A stretch of 34,921 nt of DNA from Beijerinckia sp. L45 (GTDB lineage Bacteria; Pseudomonadota; Alphaproteobacteria; Rhizobiales; Beijerinckiaceae). Positions 27,913 through 34,524 of this stretch are shown here, one piece after another (the first letter of the stretch is position 1; each line of letters begins with the position of its first letter). The position numbers and the translations under genes were made by a program. Below the pieces are notes generated by a model that did not search any database, was not told the DNA's origin, and was given only the letters and a program-made list of their open reading frames with translations. Location of the stretch: NCBI RefSeq assembly GCF_009765775.1, contig NZ_LMUU01000211.1, forward strand, positions 1-34,921, written 5' to 3'.

Positions 27913-29265
27913 TCAGTGGCTGTGGTCGTCCGGTTCGCTCATGTGGAACGGCAGGGCTTCTTCCTCCGCACCGCGCCGTAGGAACAGGGTCGCGTCGAAC
28001 TCGTGCGGTTCTGCCGGCGCCGACGCGCTCTCATAGACGTGGTGATCGCCGTGAGCCGACGTAAGCGGCAAGGATTCGGCGGCTTCGCCGGGCCGCTTGA
28101 TCACGACCGTGGCGTTCAATCCGTCAACGTGGGTACCGACGGTAAGACGCATCCGCTCGCCATCCGAAGTGTCGGCGATCTCCAGCAGCCCCTTCGCAAG
28201 CTGCCCGTCGACCTTGAACGGCTCCGGTGCGTGATGGTGTCCGCCGACCGCGGGCGGTACCGCCGCGCCGTTCTCGAAGCGAACGTTGGCCACGGCCATC
28301 GCAGGGATATGCGCACGGAGTTCGCCCTGCAGCGCGGCGGCTATCAGGTTGGCCTTAGCCAATGGAAGTTGGTCGTCGACGGCGATGGTGACGTCGGCGT
28401 GGAGTTCGTGACCGAGCCAGCGAGCCTTCGCGTCAGTGACGTTCCGGATACCGGGCACGTGCCCCGCGGAATGGCGGATCTCCTCGGTGATCCCGGGCTC
28501 GACGCCGTCCAGCATCCGCGTGATGACGGCGCGCGACGACTGCCAGACGATGCCGAAGATGGCGACCGTGATGATGAGCCCGATGATCGGATCGGCGAGT
28601 GGAAAGCCCATCCAGACGCCGAGCGCGCCTAGCACGACGGCAAGGCTGGTCAGGCCGTCGGTGCGGGCGTGGTAGCCGTCTGCGATGAGGGCGGCGCTGT
28701 TCATGCGGCGCCCGACGCGGATGCGGAACACCGCGACGATCTCGTTGCCGAGGAAGCCGATGACACCGGCGGCCGCTAGCCAATCGAGCTGCTGAACGGG
28801 CTCTGGATGGAGCAACCGCGAGATCGCCTCGTAGCCGGCGACGACGGCGCTGAAGAGGATGATGAGCACGATCATGATGCCGGCGAGGTCCTCGGCCCGG
28901 CCGAGGCCATAGGTGAACGTCTTCGAGGGCTTGCGCCGTGCGAGCATGAAGGCGAACCACAATGGGATCGCGGTAGTCGCGTCGCCGACGTTGTGGATCA
29001 TGTCGGCGAGCAGCGCGACGCTGCCCGATACGACGACCACGATGAACTGAAGGAGCGCGGTCACCGCCAGGATCGCGAACGACCACTTAATTGCGCTGAT
29101 TCCCTCTTCAGACGAGGCGATCGACGGGTCGATCACGCCGTGGGTGTGCCCGTGTCCCTTGCCCTCGTCATGGGAATGGCCGTGGCCGGCGTGGCTAGAG
29201 GCGACGTCGGCTCCGCCGAAGCCGAGCCAATCGCGAACGGTATCCATCATGGTCTTGTCCTTCAC
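27913..29265 (-). CDS. CDF family cation exporter with C-terminal extension (DmeF-like)
   Basis: A 450-residue inner-membrane exporter. The N-terminus has a His-rich stretch (residues 25–42). Six membrane helices contain the metal site H91 and D95 (HNVGD) in helix 2 and H199 and D203 (HARTD) in helix 5. Beyond the usual cytoplasmic domain, a 110-residue extension (about 340–450) begins after GGHHH and contains GDHHVY, PHEFDATLFL and a final DDHSH; it is not part of the standard CDF fold. The gene overlaps the upstream CsoR/RcnR-type regulator by four bases, the layout of the dmeRF operon known from Rhizobium, where the pair responds to Co(II) and Ni(II). Metal identity here is inferred from that context. 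Confidence 0.85.
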   Translation of the reverse strand: MKDKTMMDTVRDWLGFGGADVASSHAGHGHSHDEGKGHGHTHGVIDPSIASSEEGISAIKWSFAILAVTALLQFIVVVVSGSVALLADMIHNVGDATTAIPLWFAFMLARRKPSKTFTYGLGRAEDLAGIMIVLIILFSAVVAGYEAISRLLHPEPVQQLDWLAAAGVIGFLGNEIVAVFRIRVGRRMNSAALIADGYHARTDGLTSLAVVLGALGVWMGFPLADPIIGLIITVAIFGIVWQSSRAVITRMLDGVEPGITEEIRHSAGHVPGIRNVTDAKARWLGHELHADVTIAVDDQLPLAKANLIAAALQGELRAHIPAMAVANVRFENGAAVPPAVGGHHHAPEPFKVDGQLAKGLLEIADTSDGERMRLTVGTHVDGLNATVVIKRPGEAAESLPLTSAHGDHHVYESASAPAEPHEFDATLFLRRGAEEEALPFHMSEPDDHSH

Positions 29266-29528
29266 AGGTACTTCGCCAGCGCCTTGAATTCGGTGAGGGC
29301 GCCCTTCGCGTCCTTGCCGGACTCGCCGAGTCCGTCACCGAGGCAGTGTTCCATGTGGTCCTGGATCAACTCGCGTTTCGCGTTGGTGATCGCGCTCTCT
29401 ACCGCATGAAGCTGCTGGGCCAGATCCACGCAGGCGCGGCCGCCCTCGATCATCGCGATGACGGAGGCGAGATGCCCGTGGGCGCGCTTGAGGCGCTTGA
29501 TGATGTCAGGATGGGAGGCGTGATGCAT
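29262..29528 (-). CDS. CsoR/RcnR family metal-sensing repressor (DmeR-like)
   Basis: An 88-residue all-helical repressor. C33 (RAC), H58 and C62 (DHMEHC) have the spacing of the C-H-C triad shared by copper-sensing CsoR and nickel-sensing InrS; histidines at positions 2, 3 and 6 could supply the extra N-terminal ligand used by Ni/Co sensors. KRLKRAHGHLASVIAMIEG is the usual helix-1 pattern. ATG 29528 was chosen; 14 further codons upstream would run through the operator palindrome and are unlikely to be translated. It is cotranscribed with the CDF exporter. Ni/Co is favoured by the partner gene; copper is not excluded. Confidence 0.9.
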   Translation of the reverse strand: MHHASHPDIIKRLKRAHGHLASVIAMIEGGRACVDLAQQLHAVESAITNAKRELIQDHMEHCLGDGLGESGKDAKGALTEFKALAKYL

Positions 29529-29530
29529 GA

Positions 29531-29558
29531 CATATCCTATCCAGGAGGATAGGATATG
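29531..29558 (-). promoter_or_regulatory. Perfect 12-bp palindromic operator before dmeR-like gene
   Basis: CATATCCTATCC (29531–29542) and GGATAGGATATG (29547–29558) are exact inverted copies around AGGA, ending two bases before the ATG. CsoR/RcnR-type repressors bind G/C tracts flanked by AT-rich inverted repeats, and this fits. The right place for the ribosome binding site is inside the repeat, so DNA binding and start selection overlap. Confidence 0.85.
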
Positions 29559-29675
29559 CAAGCCTGACATGGGTCAACATTGTACTGCCCTGAGACCGAT
29601 TCGGGCCCGCGCAACAGCACAGCCCGTCGAAGCCGGGGCGATGCGCTTGTTCGTTTCTGATTAACCAGACTCAGC

Positions 29676-29887
29676 TTGACGACACGTGTCGGTCTGTTTG
29701 CCGCTGGCGCCGTCGTTCTGTTCGCCTACGGCGTGGCCGTCAACGCGCCGCCGTGGGACTTCGGGCTTTCTTTGTTATCGCCCAACTCAACTTCGCGTTC
29801 TTCCAAATGCGGCCGGATGCGACGATCCTCATAAGAGGCGCATTCATCGGCGCAGGTGTCCTCATTATGACGTTCTGGCGTGCCTGA
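29676..29887 (+). pseudogene. Possible frameshifted small membrane protein
   Basis: Two frames abut to give one sensible two-helix membrane protein of about 70 residues. The first reads TRVGLFAAGAVVLFAYGVAV then NAPPWDFG. After a shift near 29760 a second reads LRAFFVIAQLNFAFFQMRPD and ILIRGAFIGAGVLIMTFWRA to a TGA at 29885. No family is recognised. It could be decay or coincidence of hydrophobic frames in GC-rich DNA. Confidence 0.3.
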
Positions 29888-29904
29888 TGATCGTGGCGTA
29901 TGTC

Positions 29905-30564
29905 CTAATAGGCCGCCTCGACCGGCCACCCTGCGGCCTTCCATTCCGGGAAACCGTCTTCTAGCCGGCGCACCACGTATCCGCGTGTTCTAAGTGCTGC
30001 GACAGCCTCGAACGACAGTACGCAGTACGGTCCACGGCAGTAGGCAACCACCTCACGATCCAGCGGTAGTTCGTCCAGCCGCCGCTCTAGTTCCGGCCAT
30101 GGGATGTTGACTGCGTTCGGTAGATGCCCCAGCCGAAAGTCGTTGTCCGGGCGTACGTCCAGCACCGTCACCAGATCGTTACGGAGGCGCTCGGTCAGCT
30201 CGGACCGAGTGACTGGCTCCGTTGCGTCGCGTGCGCGAAAGTAGGAGGCCAAGACCCGCTCGATTTCGGCCATGTTGCGTTCGCCAACTAAACTGAGAGC
30301 CTTCAAAAGCGCGATCACCTCGCCCGCTCCAGCCAAGCGGTAGAGCACCCGTTTGCCGTCGCGTCGTGTCGCCACCAACGAAGCTCGTCGTAGAATTATC
30401 AGATGACGCGAGGCGTTGGCGAACGTCAACGAAGTTCGCTCCGCGAGTTCCTCTACGCTGCGCTCGCCCTGGCCAAGGTGCTCCAGCAGCTCCAGCCGGT
30501 GAGCATGTCCGAGCGCCTGTGCGATCTCCGCCAAGCTGACGAAGATCGTCTGTTTTGGTCCCAT
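29905..30564 (-). CDS. ArsR/SmtB-type regulator fused to a rhodanese domain
   Basis: A 219-residue two-domain protein. Residues 1–95 are a winged helix (SLAEIAQALGHAHRLELLEH, LTFANASRHLIILRRASLV). Residues 115–215 are a rhodanese domain with TVLDVRPDNDFRLGHLPNAV and an active-site loop YCRGPYC carrying the catalytic cysteine. The family couples transcription to sulfane-sulfur or redox chemistry; metal ligands of classical ArsR are absent. ATG 30564 was chosen because homologues begin M.PKQTIF; the frame is open 31 codons further. Neighbours do not reveal the target. It may sense persulfides or oxidants linked to metal stress (inference). Confidence 0.87.
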   Translation of the reverse strand: MGPKQTIFVSLAEIAQALGHAHRLELLEHLGQGERSVEELAERTSLTFANASRHLIILRRASLVATRRDGKRVLYRLAGAGEVIALLKALSLVGERNMAEIERVLASYFRARDATEPVTRSELTERLRNDLVTVLDVRPDNDFRLGHLPNAVNIPWPELERRLDELPLDREVVAYCRGPYCVLSFEAVAALRTRGYVVRRLEDGFPEWKAAGWPVEAAY

Positions 30565-30744
30565 GCTATGGAGCCCAACATGGCGATTGACTCTGAAAAC
30601 AGGCAACCATGAGGGGGCATGCTCATCTATGTCGGTCGTCGGAATTAGGTCGTGCAACGCGAGGACTCCTTACGCGCTTCGACGGCGCCTCGTCGCGGGA
30701 AAAGGTAGCATGCTTGGGGATCGGAGGTCGTGATCCCATCGACG

Positions 30745-30930
30745 TCAGCGACGAGAGATGAAAGCGAAGGCAGCAGCGGCGATACACACTTGCTCCAACG
30801 CAAGACCTATCAGTTCCATGTGATCCGAGAAGCGCCCGTACGCCAAGGCGCCGGCCGCGAGAAGAGCGGCGACCGTTAGGAACGTGCCGTCTGCAAGGAC
30901 GCGTCGAAGCTCTGCGATGATCGTACGCAC
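30745..30930 (-). CDS. Small two-helix membrane protein, last gene of the fluoride operon
   Basis: A 61-residue frame starting with GTG directly after the TAA of the preceding 43-codon ORF. Two hydrophobic segments are visible (TFLTVAALLAAGALAYG and LIGLALEQVCIAAAAFAFI), flanked by basic ends, so an inner-membrane hairpin is likely. No family is recognised. The zero-base spacing to the upstream ORF and co-orientation with crcB suggest it is translated from the same message and so would be fluoride-responsive. It is short, so chance remains possible. Confidence 0.5.
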   Translation of the reverse strand: MRTIIAELRRVLADGTFLTVAALLAAGALAYGRFSDHMELIGLALEQVCIAAAAFAFISRR

Positions 30931-31062
30931 TTATACATCTCGAAGTCGACGACGGGGCATCACGTGAATGGTGATGAATGGTTGGTCGAGTAAGCCGAGC
31001 GGCACTTCAGCGCTGCGAAGCCACGCCGCCGATCCTCGATCCCCTGAGATCGTCTTCGCCAT
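30931..31062 (-). CDS. Small ORF (43 codons) coupled to crcB
   Basis: A short frame starting two bases after the crcB stop (TGAAGATG). The final Glu codons of crcB provide an excellent ribosome binding site, GAGGAGGAGGG, at a distance suited to this ATG. The product has a central hydrophobic part (EVPLGLLDQPFITIHVMP) and a basic tail (RRRLRDV). The stop TAA abuts the GTG of the next small ORF. No homologue is recalled. The strong initiation signal and exact packing are the evidence that it is expressed. Confidence 0.45.
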   Translation of the reverse strand: MAKTISGDRGSAAWLRSAEVPLGLLDQPFITIHVMPRRRLRDV

Positions 31063-31064
31063 CT

Positions 31065-31496
31065 TCAACCCTCCTCCTCGATCGCCATCTGCGCGATCCG
31101 GGCCGTTCCCTTGTTGAGGTGAGAAGCGAAGAGATGACCTACGGCCACCGCGCAGATGCAGAACGCAACCGAGACGCAGATATTAGCGGCGGCCCTCATC
31201 ATGGCGCCACCGCGCAGAAGGTCCAAGGTCTGCAGGCTGAAGGACGAGAAGGTGGTGTAGCCGCCGCAAAACCCAACCATCACGAACAGACGGATCGGCT
31301 CGGAAGCCGGATAACGGCCGTGTGCGAGGGTTAGCGTTCCGAAGAAGCCAATGAGGAACGATCCCGACAAGTTCACCCCCATCGTGCCCCACGGCATCTC
31401 TCGGCTGAACGGCAAAGTGAGAATCGAAAGGACGTAGCGTGCCAGGGTCCCTATCGCGCCCCCCAGCATGACGATGAGACAGGTGGTGAACGACAT
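31065..31496 (-). CDS. crcB: CrcB/Fluc fluoride ion channel
   Basis: A 143-residue four-helix inner-membrane protein of the Fluc family, which forms a dual-topology dimer that lets fluoride leak out of the cell. Signature stretches are GGAIGTLARY near the N-terminus, GTMGVNLSGSFLIGF (residues 37–51, including the pore asparagine N42) and GFCGGYTTFSSFSLQ (75–89) with the phenylalanine and threonine residues that line the fluoride path. It lies 33 bp after the CLC-type gene on the same strand, so both belong to one transcript headed by a fluoride riboswitch. It is a single gene, so a homodimer is expected. Confidence 0.95.
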   Translation of the reverse strand: MSFTTCLIVMLGGAIGTLARYVLSILTLPFSREMPWGTMGVNLSGSFLIGFFGTLTLAHGRYPASEPIRLFVMVGFCGGYTTFSSFSLQTLDLLRGGAMMRAAANICVSVAFCICAVAVGHLFASHLNKGTARIAQMAIEEEG

Positions 31497-31529
31497 TCGA
31501 TCCCTCCGGCTAGCCTCGCATCTGCCCAG

Positions 31530-33383
31530 TCACTCCGCCTCTCCGCCAAGCTCGTCGGGGTCTACGACCTGCTCCTCGACCAAGTTGAGGTTCGCTCCGA
31601 CCGTCCAATGTTCCAGGTGCTTATAGACGATGACTTTGTCCTTCAGCAGATCGCCGTGATCGCGGCAGAAAGCCTCTAGCTGAGCACGCGGCGCGACGAG
31701 TTCGACGCACATCGTGAGTTCGACGTTTATGCTTTCCGGCTCGCGTGCCTGGATCTCCTGATGGTTGCTGAAGCCGTAATGGGTATGGTGCGCCACGGCG
31801 TTCACGAGGCCGGCGCGCTTCGCCTGCTGGACCAACTCCTGGTAAAGCGGCCTGCCTGAGAACGCGGCCTTGAAGCGACCTCCGCCCGCCTTGAAGCGAT
31901 CCTTCGGCTTCATGTAGATGCGGACCATCCCGATCTCCGTCTGCGTAACGTGATGGTTGTTAGGCATGTCGACTCCTTGAACGAGCGGGATGGATGATCG
32001 TCGTTTCGCGGCGTCCCGGCGGTCGCGAAGACTTATGAGCACGTGGTCCATGGTCGAAGGCCCGAATTCCCTGGCCTGCCTCAAGGAGGTTTCGGGCGGG
32101 ATCTGGCCACTGGCCGTCTTGGGTACCGCGATGCGCTGCGAGAGATAGATGCCCGAGTGACCGCTGCAGAGGTATGCGAGGAAGCAGGCCACGGCGATGT
32201 AGACGGTATGCGTCGCGCCGAAGAGTTCGATGCCCATGATCGTGCAGGCGAGCGGGGTGTTGGACGCCCCTGCGAAGATCGCGACGAAGCCCAAGGCAGC
32301 GAACAGGTCGATCGGCGCTCCAAGAACGCCGGCAATGGCGTGGCCTAGACCCGCTCCGATGAAGAAGAGCGGCGTGACCTCGCCGCCCTTGAACCCGGTG
32401 GCGAGCGAGACGACGGTGAAGACGATCTTCCAAGCCCAGGCCCAATCGAAGTGGTGGGGGCCGAAGAAGGCGAGAATCGAAGCGTCGTTTGGGTTCGGCG
32501 ACCAGACCCCCAAGCCCAGGTATTCGCGGGTGCCCGTGGCGTAGACCAGCGCTATGACCAGAAGGCCGCCGATCCCCGGCCTGAGGTATGCGATAGGGCA
32601 GACCTTCTTGAAGAAGGCCCCGACCGAGTGCGACGCTTCGGAAAATAGAAGGCCGGCCAACCCGAACGCCGCGCCCGCGACCGCGACCTTCGCCAGGAGC
32701 CAACCATCGATATGGAACGGCGTCCCGGCGGCATCCGCGTATCCGGGAAACGCTATGTGGTAGGCGACGTGGTGGATACCCCAGGCGTGGCAGGACCAAT
32801 CGCCGACGATCGCCGCGAAGATCGCAGGCACCAAAGCTTCGTACTCGATGCGCCCGATGCTCAGGACTTCCAACGCGAACACCGCCCCGGCGACCGGCGT
32901 GCCGAAAACCGCACCGAAGCCAGCGGCGATACCGGCCATAAGCAACACGCGGACGTCATGACGCCCGAGCCTGAACGTCTTGGCGAAGGCACTTGCGATG
33001 CTGCCGCCGAGTTGGACCGCCGTGCCTTCGCGTCCCACCGAACCGCCGAACAGATGGGTCACTACCGTCGCGAACAGTATCAGGGGCGCCATGCGCAGGG
33101 GCACGCCGCCGCCGGGTTCATGGATCTGTTCGACAATCAGGTTGTTTCCGCCCTCCGCGGAGCGCCCATACCAATGGTACAGAAGCCCGATGGCCACGCC
33201 GGCCACGGGCAACCCGAACAGCAACGCCGGATGCTCGAACCGCAGGTCGGTGACCTTGTCGAGCGACCATAGGAAGGCGGCGCACATCGACCCGACGACG
33301 GCGGCCATGGGCGCGACGAGCGCGATCCACTTGGCCGCAGACACGCCATGACGGATTCGATTGTCGACGAGGGTTCGGAACAT
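31530..33383 (-). CDS. CLC(F)-type fluoride/proton antiporter fused to DUF190
   Basis: A 617-residue protein. Residues 1–430 are a CLC channel/antiporter core with about a dozen membrane helices. The ion path motifs differ from chloride members: GGNNLIVEQ (78–86) replaces GSGIP, the gating glutamate is E119 in GREGT, and GGEVTP (333–338) replaces the usual GxFxP. These variants match fluoride-selective CLC(F) proteins. Residues ~483–597 form a DUF190 domain ([44 protein letters not shown]), which is more often a separate small gene next to crcB. The message starts with a fluoride riboswitch. The likely ribosome binding site GGTAGG (33386–33391) is complementary to the CCTACC strand of the aptamer. 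Confidence 0.9.
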   Translation of the reverse strand: MFRTLVDNRIRHGVSAAKWIALVAPMAAVVGSMCAAFLWSLDKVTDLRFEHPALLFGLPVAGVAIGLLYHWYGRSAEGGNNLIVEQIHEPGGGVPLRMAPLILFATVVTHLFGGSVGREGTAVQLGGSIASAFAKTFRLGRHDVRVLLMAGIAAGFGAVFGTPVAGAVFALEVLSIGRIEYEALVPAIFAAIVGDWSCHAWGIHHVAYHIAFPGYADAAGTPFHIDGWLLAKVAVAGAAFGLAGLLFSEASHSVGAFFKKVCPIAYLRPGIGGLLVIALVYATGTREYLGLGVWSPNPNDASILAFFGPHHFDWAWAWKIVFTVVSLATGFKGGEVTPLFFIGAGLGHAIAGVLGAPIDLFAALGFVAIFAGASNTPLACTIMGIELFGATHTVYIAVACFLAYLCSGHSGIYLSQRIAVPKTASGQIPPETSLRQAREFGPSTMDHVLISLRDRRDAAKRRSSIPLVQGVDMPNNHHVTQTEIGMVRIYMKPKDRFKAGGGRFKAAFSGRPLYQELVQQAKRAGLVNAVAHHTHYGFSNHQEIQAREPESINVELTMCVELVAPRAQLEAFCRDHGDLLKDKVIVYKHLEHWTVGANLNLVEEQVVDPDELGGEAE

Positions 33384-33465
33384 CGCCTACCGAGCGTTTC
33401 GATTGCGCCGCCGTGACATCGGCTCGACGAACTGAAGCGGGGGAAGACGGAGGGACATCGGGCGG

Positions 33466-33497
33466 ATTCCTACTCACAAGGCGTTGTGGGTAGGAAT
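33466..33497 (-). promoter_or_regulatory. Expression-platform hairpin of the minus-strand fluoride riboswitch
   Basis: On the minus strand ATTCCTAC (33497–33490) pairs with GTAGGAAT (33473–33466), and CACAA pairs with TTGTG inside, giving a stem of about 13 bp with a C·A-type mismatch and a small loop. The first arm is the 3' strand of aptamer helix P1, so the two structures exclude each other. No T-tract follows, so factor-dependent termination or translational control is more likely than intrinsic termination. Confidence 0.75.
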
Positions 33498-33549
33498 CAT
33501 TAGCACGATCGTGCGGTTTGGCCCGATGGGCCCGGCAGATTCCATTGCC
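33489..33549 (-). promoter_or_regulatory. Fluoride riboswitch (crcB motif), controls clc-crcB
   Basis: Read on the minus strand it begins GGCAATGGAATCTGCC and ends TAATGATTCCTACC. The crcB-motif elements are present: helix P1 pairs GGAAT with ATTCC, the GGCA/TGCC pairing is there, P3 is GCAC/GTGC around GATC, and the conserved AATGA and CTAC segments are intact. The region between (GGGCCCATCGGGCC) is an extra stem not needed for the fold. Fluoride binding, via Mg2+ ions, is expected to stabilise P1 and turn the operon on. Confidence 0.93.
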
Positions 33550-33557
33550 GTCCATGT

Positions 33558-33586
33558 TGGTTACCCAACGGATTGTTTCCGGTCAA
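33558..33586 (-). promoter_or_regulatory. Promoter of the clc-crcB operon
   Basis: On the minus strand TTGACC (33586–33581) and TAACCA (33563–33558) are separated by exactly 17 bp. The predicted transcription start, about eight bases on, coincides with the first base of the aptamer, as expected for a riboswitch at the very 5' end. Confidence 0.72.
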
Positions 33587-33641
33587 GCCAACGAGCCCGC
33601 CGGGTATCGTCCAATGATGCGGCGGCGAACACTTCGAACGC

Positions 33642-33670
33642 TTGACGGTCGCGGAAAAAGGACGCATGTT
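33642..33670 (+). promoter_or_regulatory. Promoter of the plus-strand riboswitch transcript
   Basis: TTGACG (33642–33647) and CATGTT (33665–33670) are 17 bp apart. The predicted start near 33678 is just before the aptamer at 33681. The -35 boxes of this promoter and the divergent one are 55 bp apart. Confidence 0.68.
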
Positions 33671-33680
33671 CGTGCTTCGA

Positions 33681-33729
33681 GGGAATGGAGTTCTCCCGTT
33701 AACCGCCGCAAAGGCTGATGACTCCTACC
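33681..33729 (+). promoter_or_regulatory. Second fluoride riboswitch (crcB motif), plus strand
   Basis: GGGAATGGAGTTCTCCC opens the aptamer and CTGATGACTCCTACC closes it. P1 pairs GGAGT (33687–33691) with ACTCC (33721–33725). GGGA pairs with TCCC, P3 is GCC/GGC around GCAAA, and the linker GTTAACC matches the conserved AACC. All recognisable parts of the crcB motif are present in 49 bases. It points away from clc-crcB, towards a small unknown ORF. Confidence 0.93.
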
Positions 33730-33753
33730 ATGGCTCTTCAGGGCCAGGGTAGG
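33724..33753 (+). promoter_or_regulatory. Alternative hairpin overlapping the plus-strand aptamer
   Basis: CCTACC (33724–33729) pairs with GGTAGG (33748–33753), and after one A·G mismatch TGGC pairs with GCCA around an 8-base loop. The CC of the aptamer's P1 3' strand lies in this stem, so aptamer and hairpin compete. This is the same design as on the minus strand. Confidence 0.75.
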
Positions 33754-33789
33754 TGTGTCCGAAGACTCCCTTACCTGCATCCTGAAGCG

Positions 33790-33805
33790 CCTCGTTGAAA
33801 CGAGG
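33790..33805 (+). promoter_or_regulatory. Hairpin masking the ribosome binding site of the riboswitch-controlled ORF
   Basis: CCTCG (33790–33794) and CGAGG (33801–33805) form a 5-bp stem around TTGAAA. The right arm contains the ribosome binding site GAGGG (33802–33806), five bases from the ATG at 33812. This suggests control of translation initiation. Confidence 0.5.
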
Positions 33806-33811
33806 GCAGGG

Positions 33812-34048
33812 ATGCAGAACGCAAGCTTACATCGCCGACTCTTTCGTGATCTCGGCGTCCCCGTGACAGCCGCCTTAACCGCATCAGGCTGCGGCGTTCT
33901 CTTCGCGCGCCTGATCGGCGCGCCGTCGGACGTCGCTTTCGGCTTGGCGGCGGTAGGCGCCGCGACGGCGTTCATCGAGTTCCGCCGTCCGCGTTTGGCG
34001 CGGAGAACCGACAAGTCGCCCTCGTCCCGCAGATCATCGCCAGGCTAG
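33812..34048 (+). CDS. Small membrane protein under a fluoride riboswitch, unknown function
   Basis: A 78-residue frame. After a short basic N-terminus come two hydrophobic stretches (VPVTAALTASGCGVLFARLI and VAFGLAAVGAATAFIEF) and then a basic, Ser/Arg-rich tail. It is the first ORF after the plus-strand fluoride riboswitch. ATG 33812 was chosen because GAGGG is five bases upstream; a GTG at 33755 also opens the frame but would begin right after the switch hairpin. I recognise no family. The tail looks less natural than the frame one base over, which from 34003 reads VALVPQIIARLAPAFEFLGP and stops at 34113, so the original gene may have been longer and frameshifted near 34000. Confidence 0.5.
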   Translation: MQNASLHRRLFRDLGVPVTAALTASGCGVLFARLIGAPSDVAFGLAAVGAATAFIEFRRPRLARRTDKSPSSRRSSPG

Positions 34049-34524
34049 CGCCAGCGTTCGAATTCCTCGGACCCGACGTTCGCGGTGCGATCCGCTTGCT
34101 CCAGGTTCGATGAGTGCCGACGGCAGTCCGGCGACCAGAGACGGTCCGACTGCTTCCCCCACCGTCCGCCACCAGAAGACAGGAGCGTCATAAGTATAAC
34201 ATTGACGTGATCAGCACGCTTTAAAAATATAGCCTGTCTTGAGGCCAGCCAATATTACTTAAGTGTAGTATTGGGTTGTCACTATTATCGTCTTCTGTTT
34301 GAAATATACTACTAAAGACATATGCTGGAGACATGAGGACTTTATAAGATTCCCGTTGCCAGAATATTTTCGCTGGTTAATGTCCGGCTTGTCTTCGATG
34401 GCTGAACAAAAAACACCAGGGTTATCGTCTGTCGCGCAAGAAGCGGCACGTATCGAAGAGCGAAGTTCCCTAATCATGTAGCAAAGCGATGAGTAGCTCT
34501 CATCGACTTCGGAGGAAGCCAAAT
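34049..34524. other. Intergenic region before xoxF, AT-richer than its surroundings
   Basis: No convincing gene is seen. From about 34190 the sequence becomes clearly AT-rich (runs such as TTTAAAAATATAG). A near-perfect hairpin, CAATATTAC (34250–34258) against GTAGTATTG (34265–34273) with loop TTAAGT, could be a terminator-like or regulatory structure. An open frame of 60 codons at 34299–34481 has no recognisable product or ribosome binding site. The xoxF promoter should lie here but I cannot assign it. Confidence 0.5.

Noticed and set aside
34299-34481. 60-codon open frame before xoxF
   Set aside because: It starts at TTG without a ribosome binding site, shows no recognisable product and lies in an AT-rich non-coding-looking stretch.
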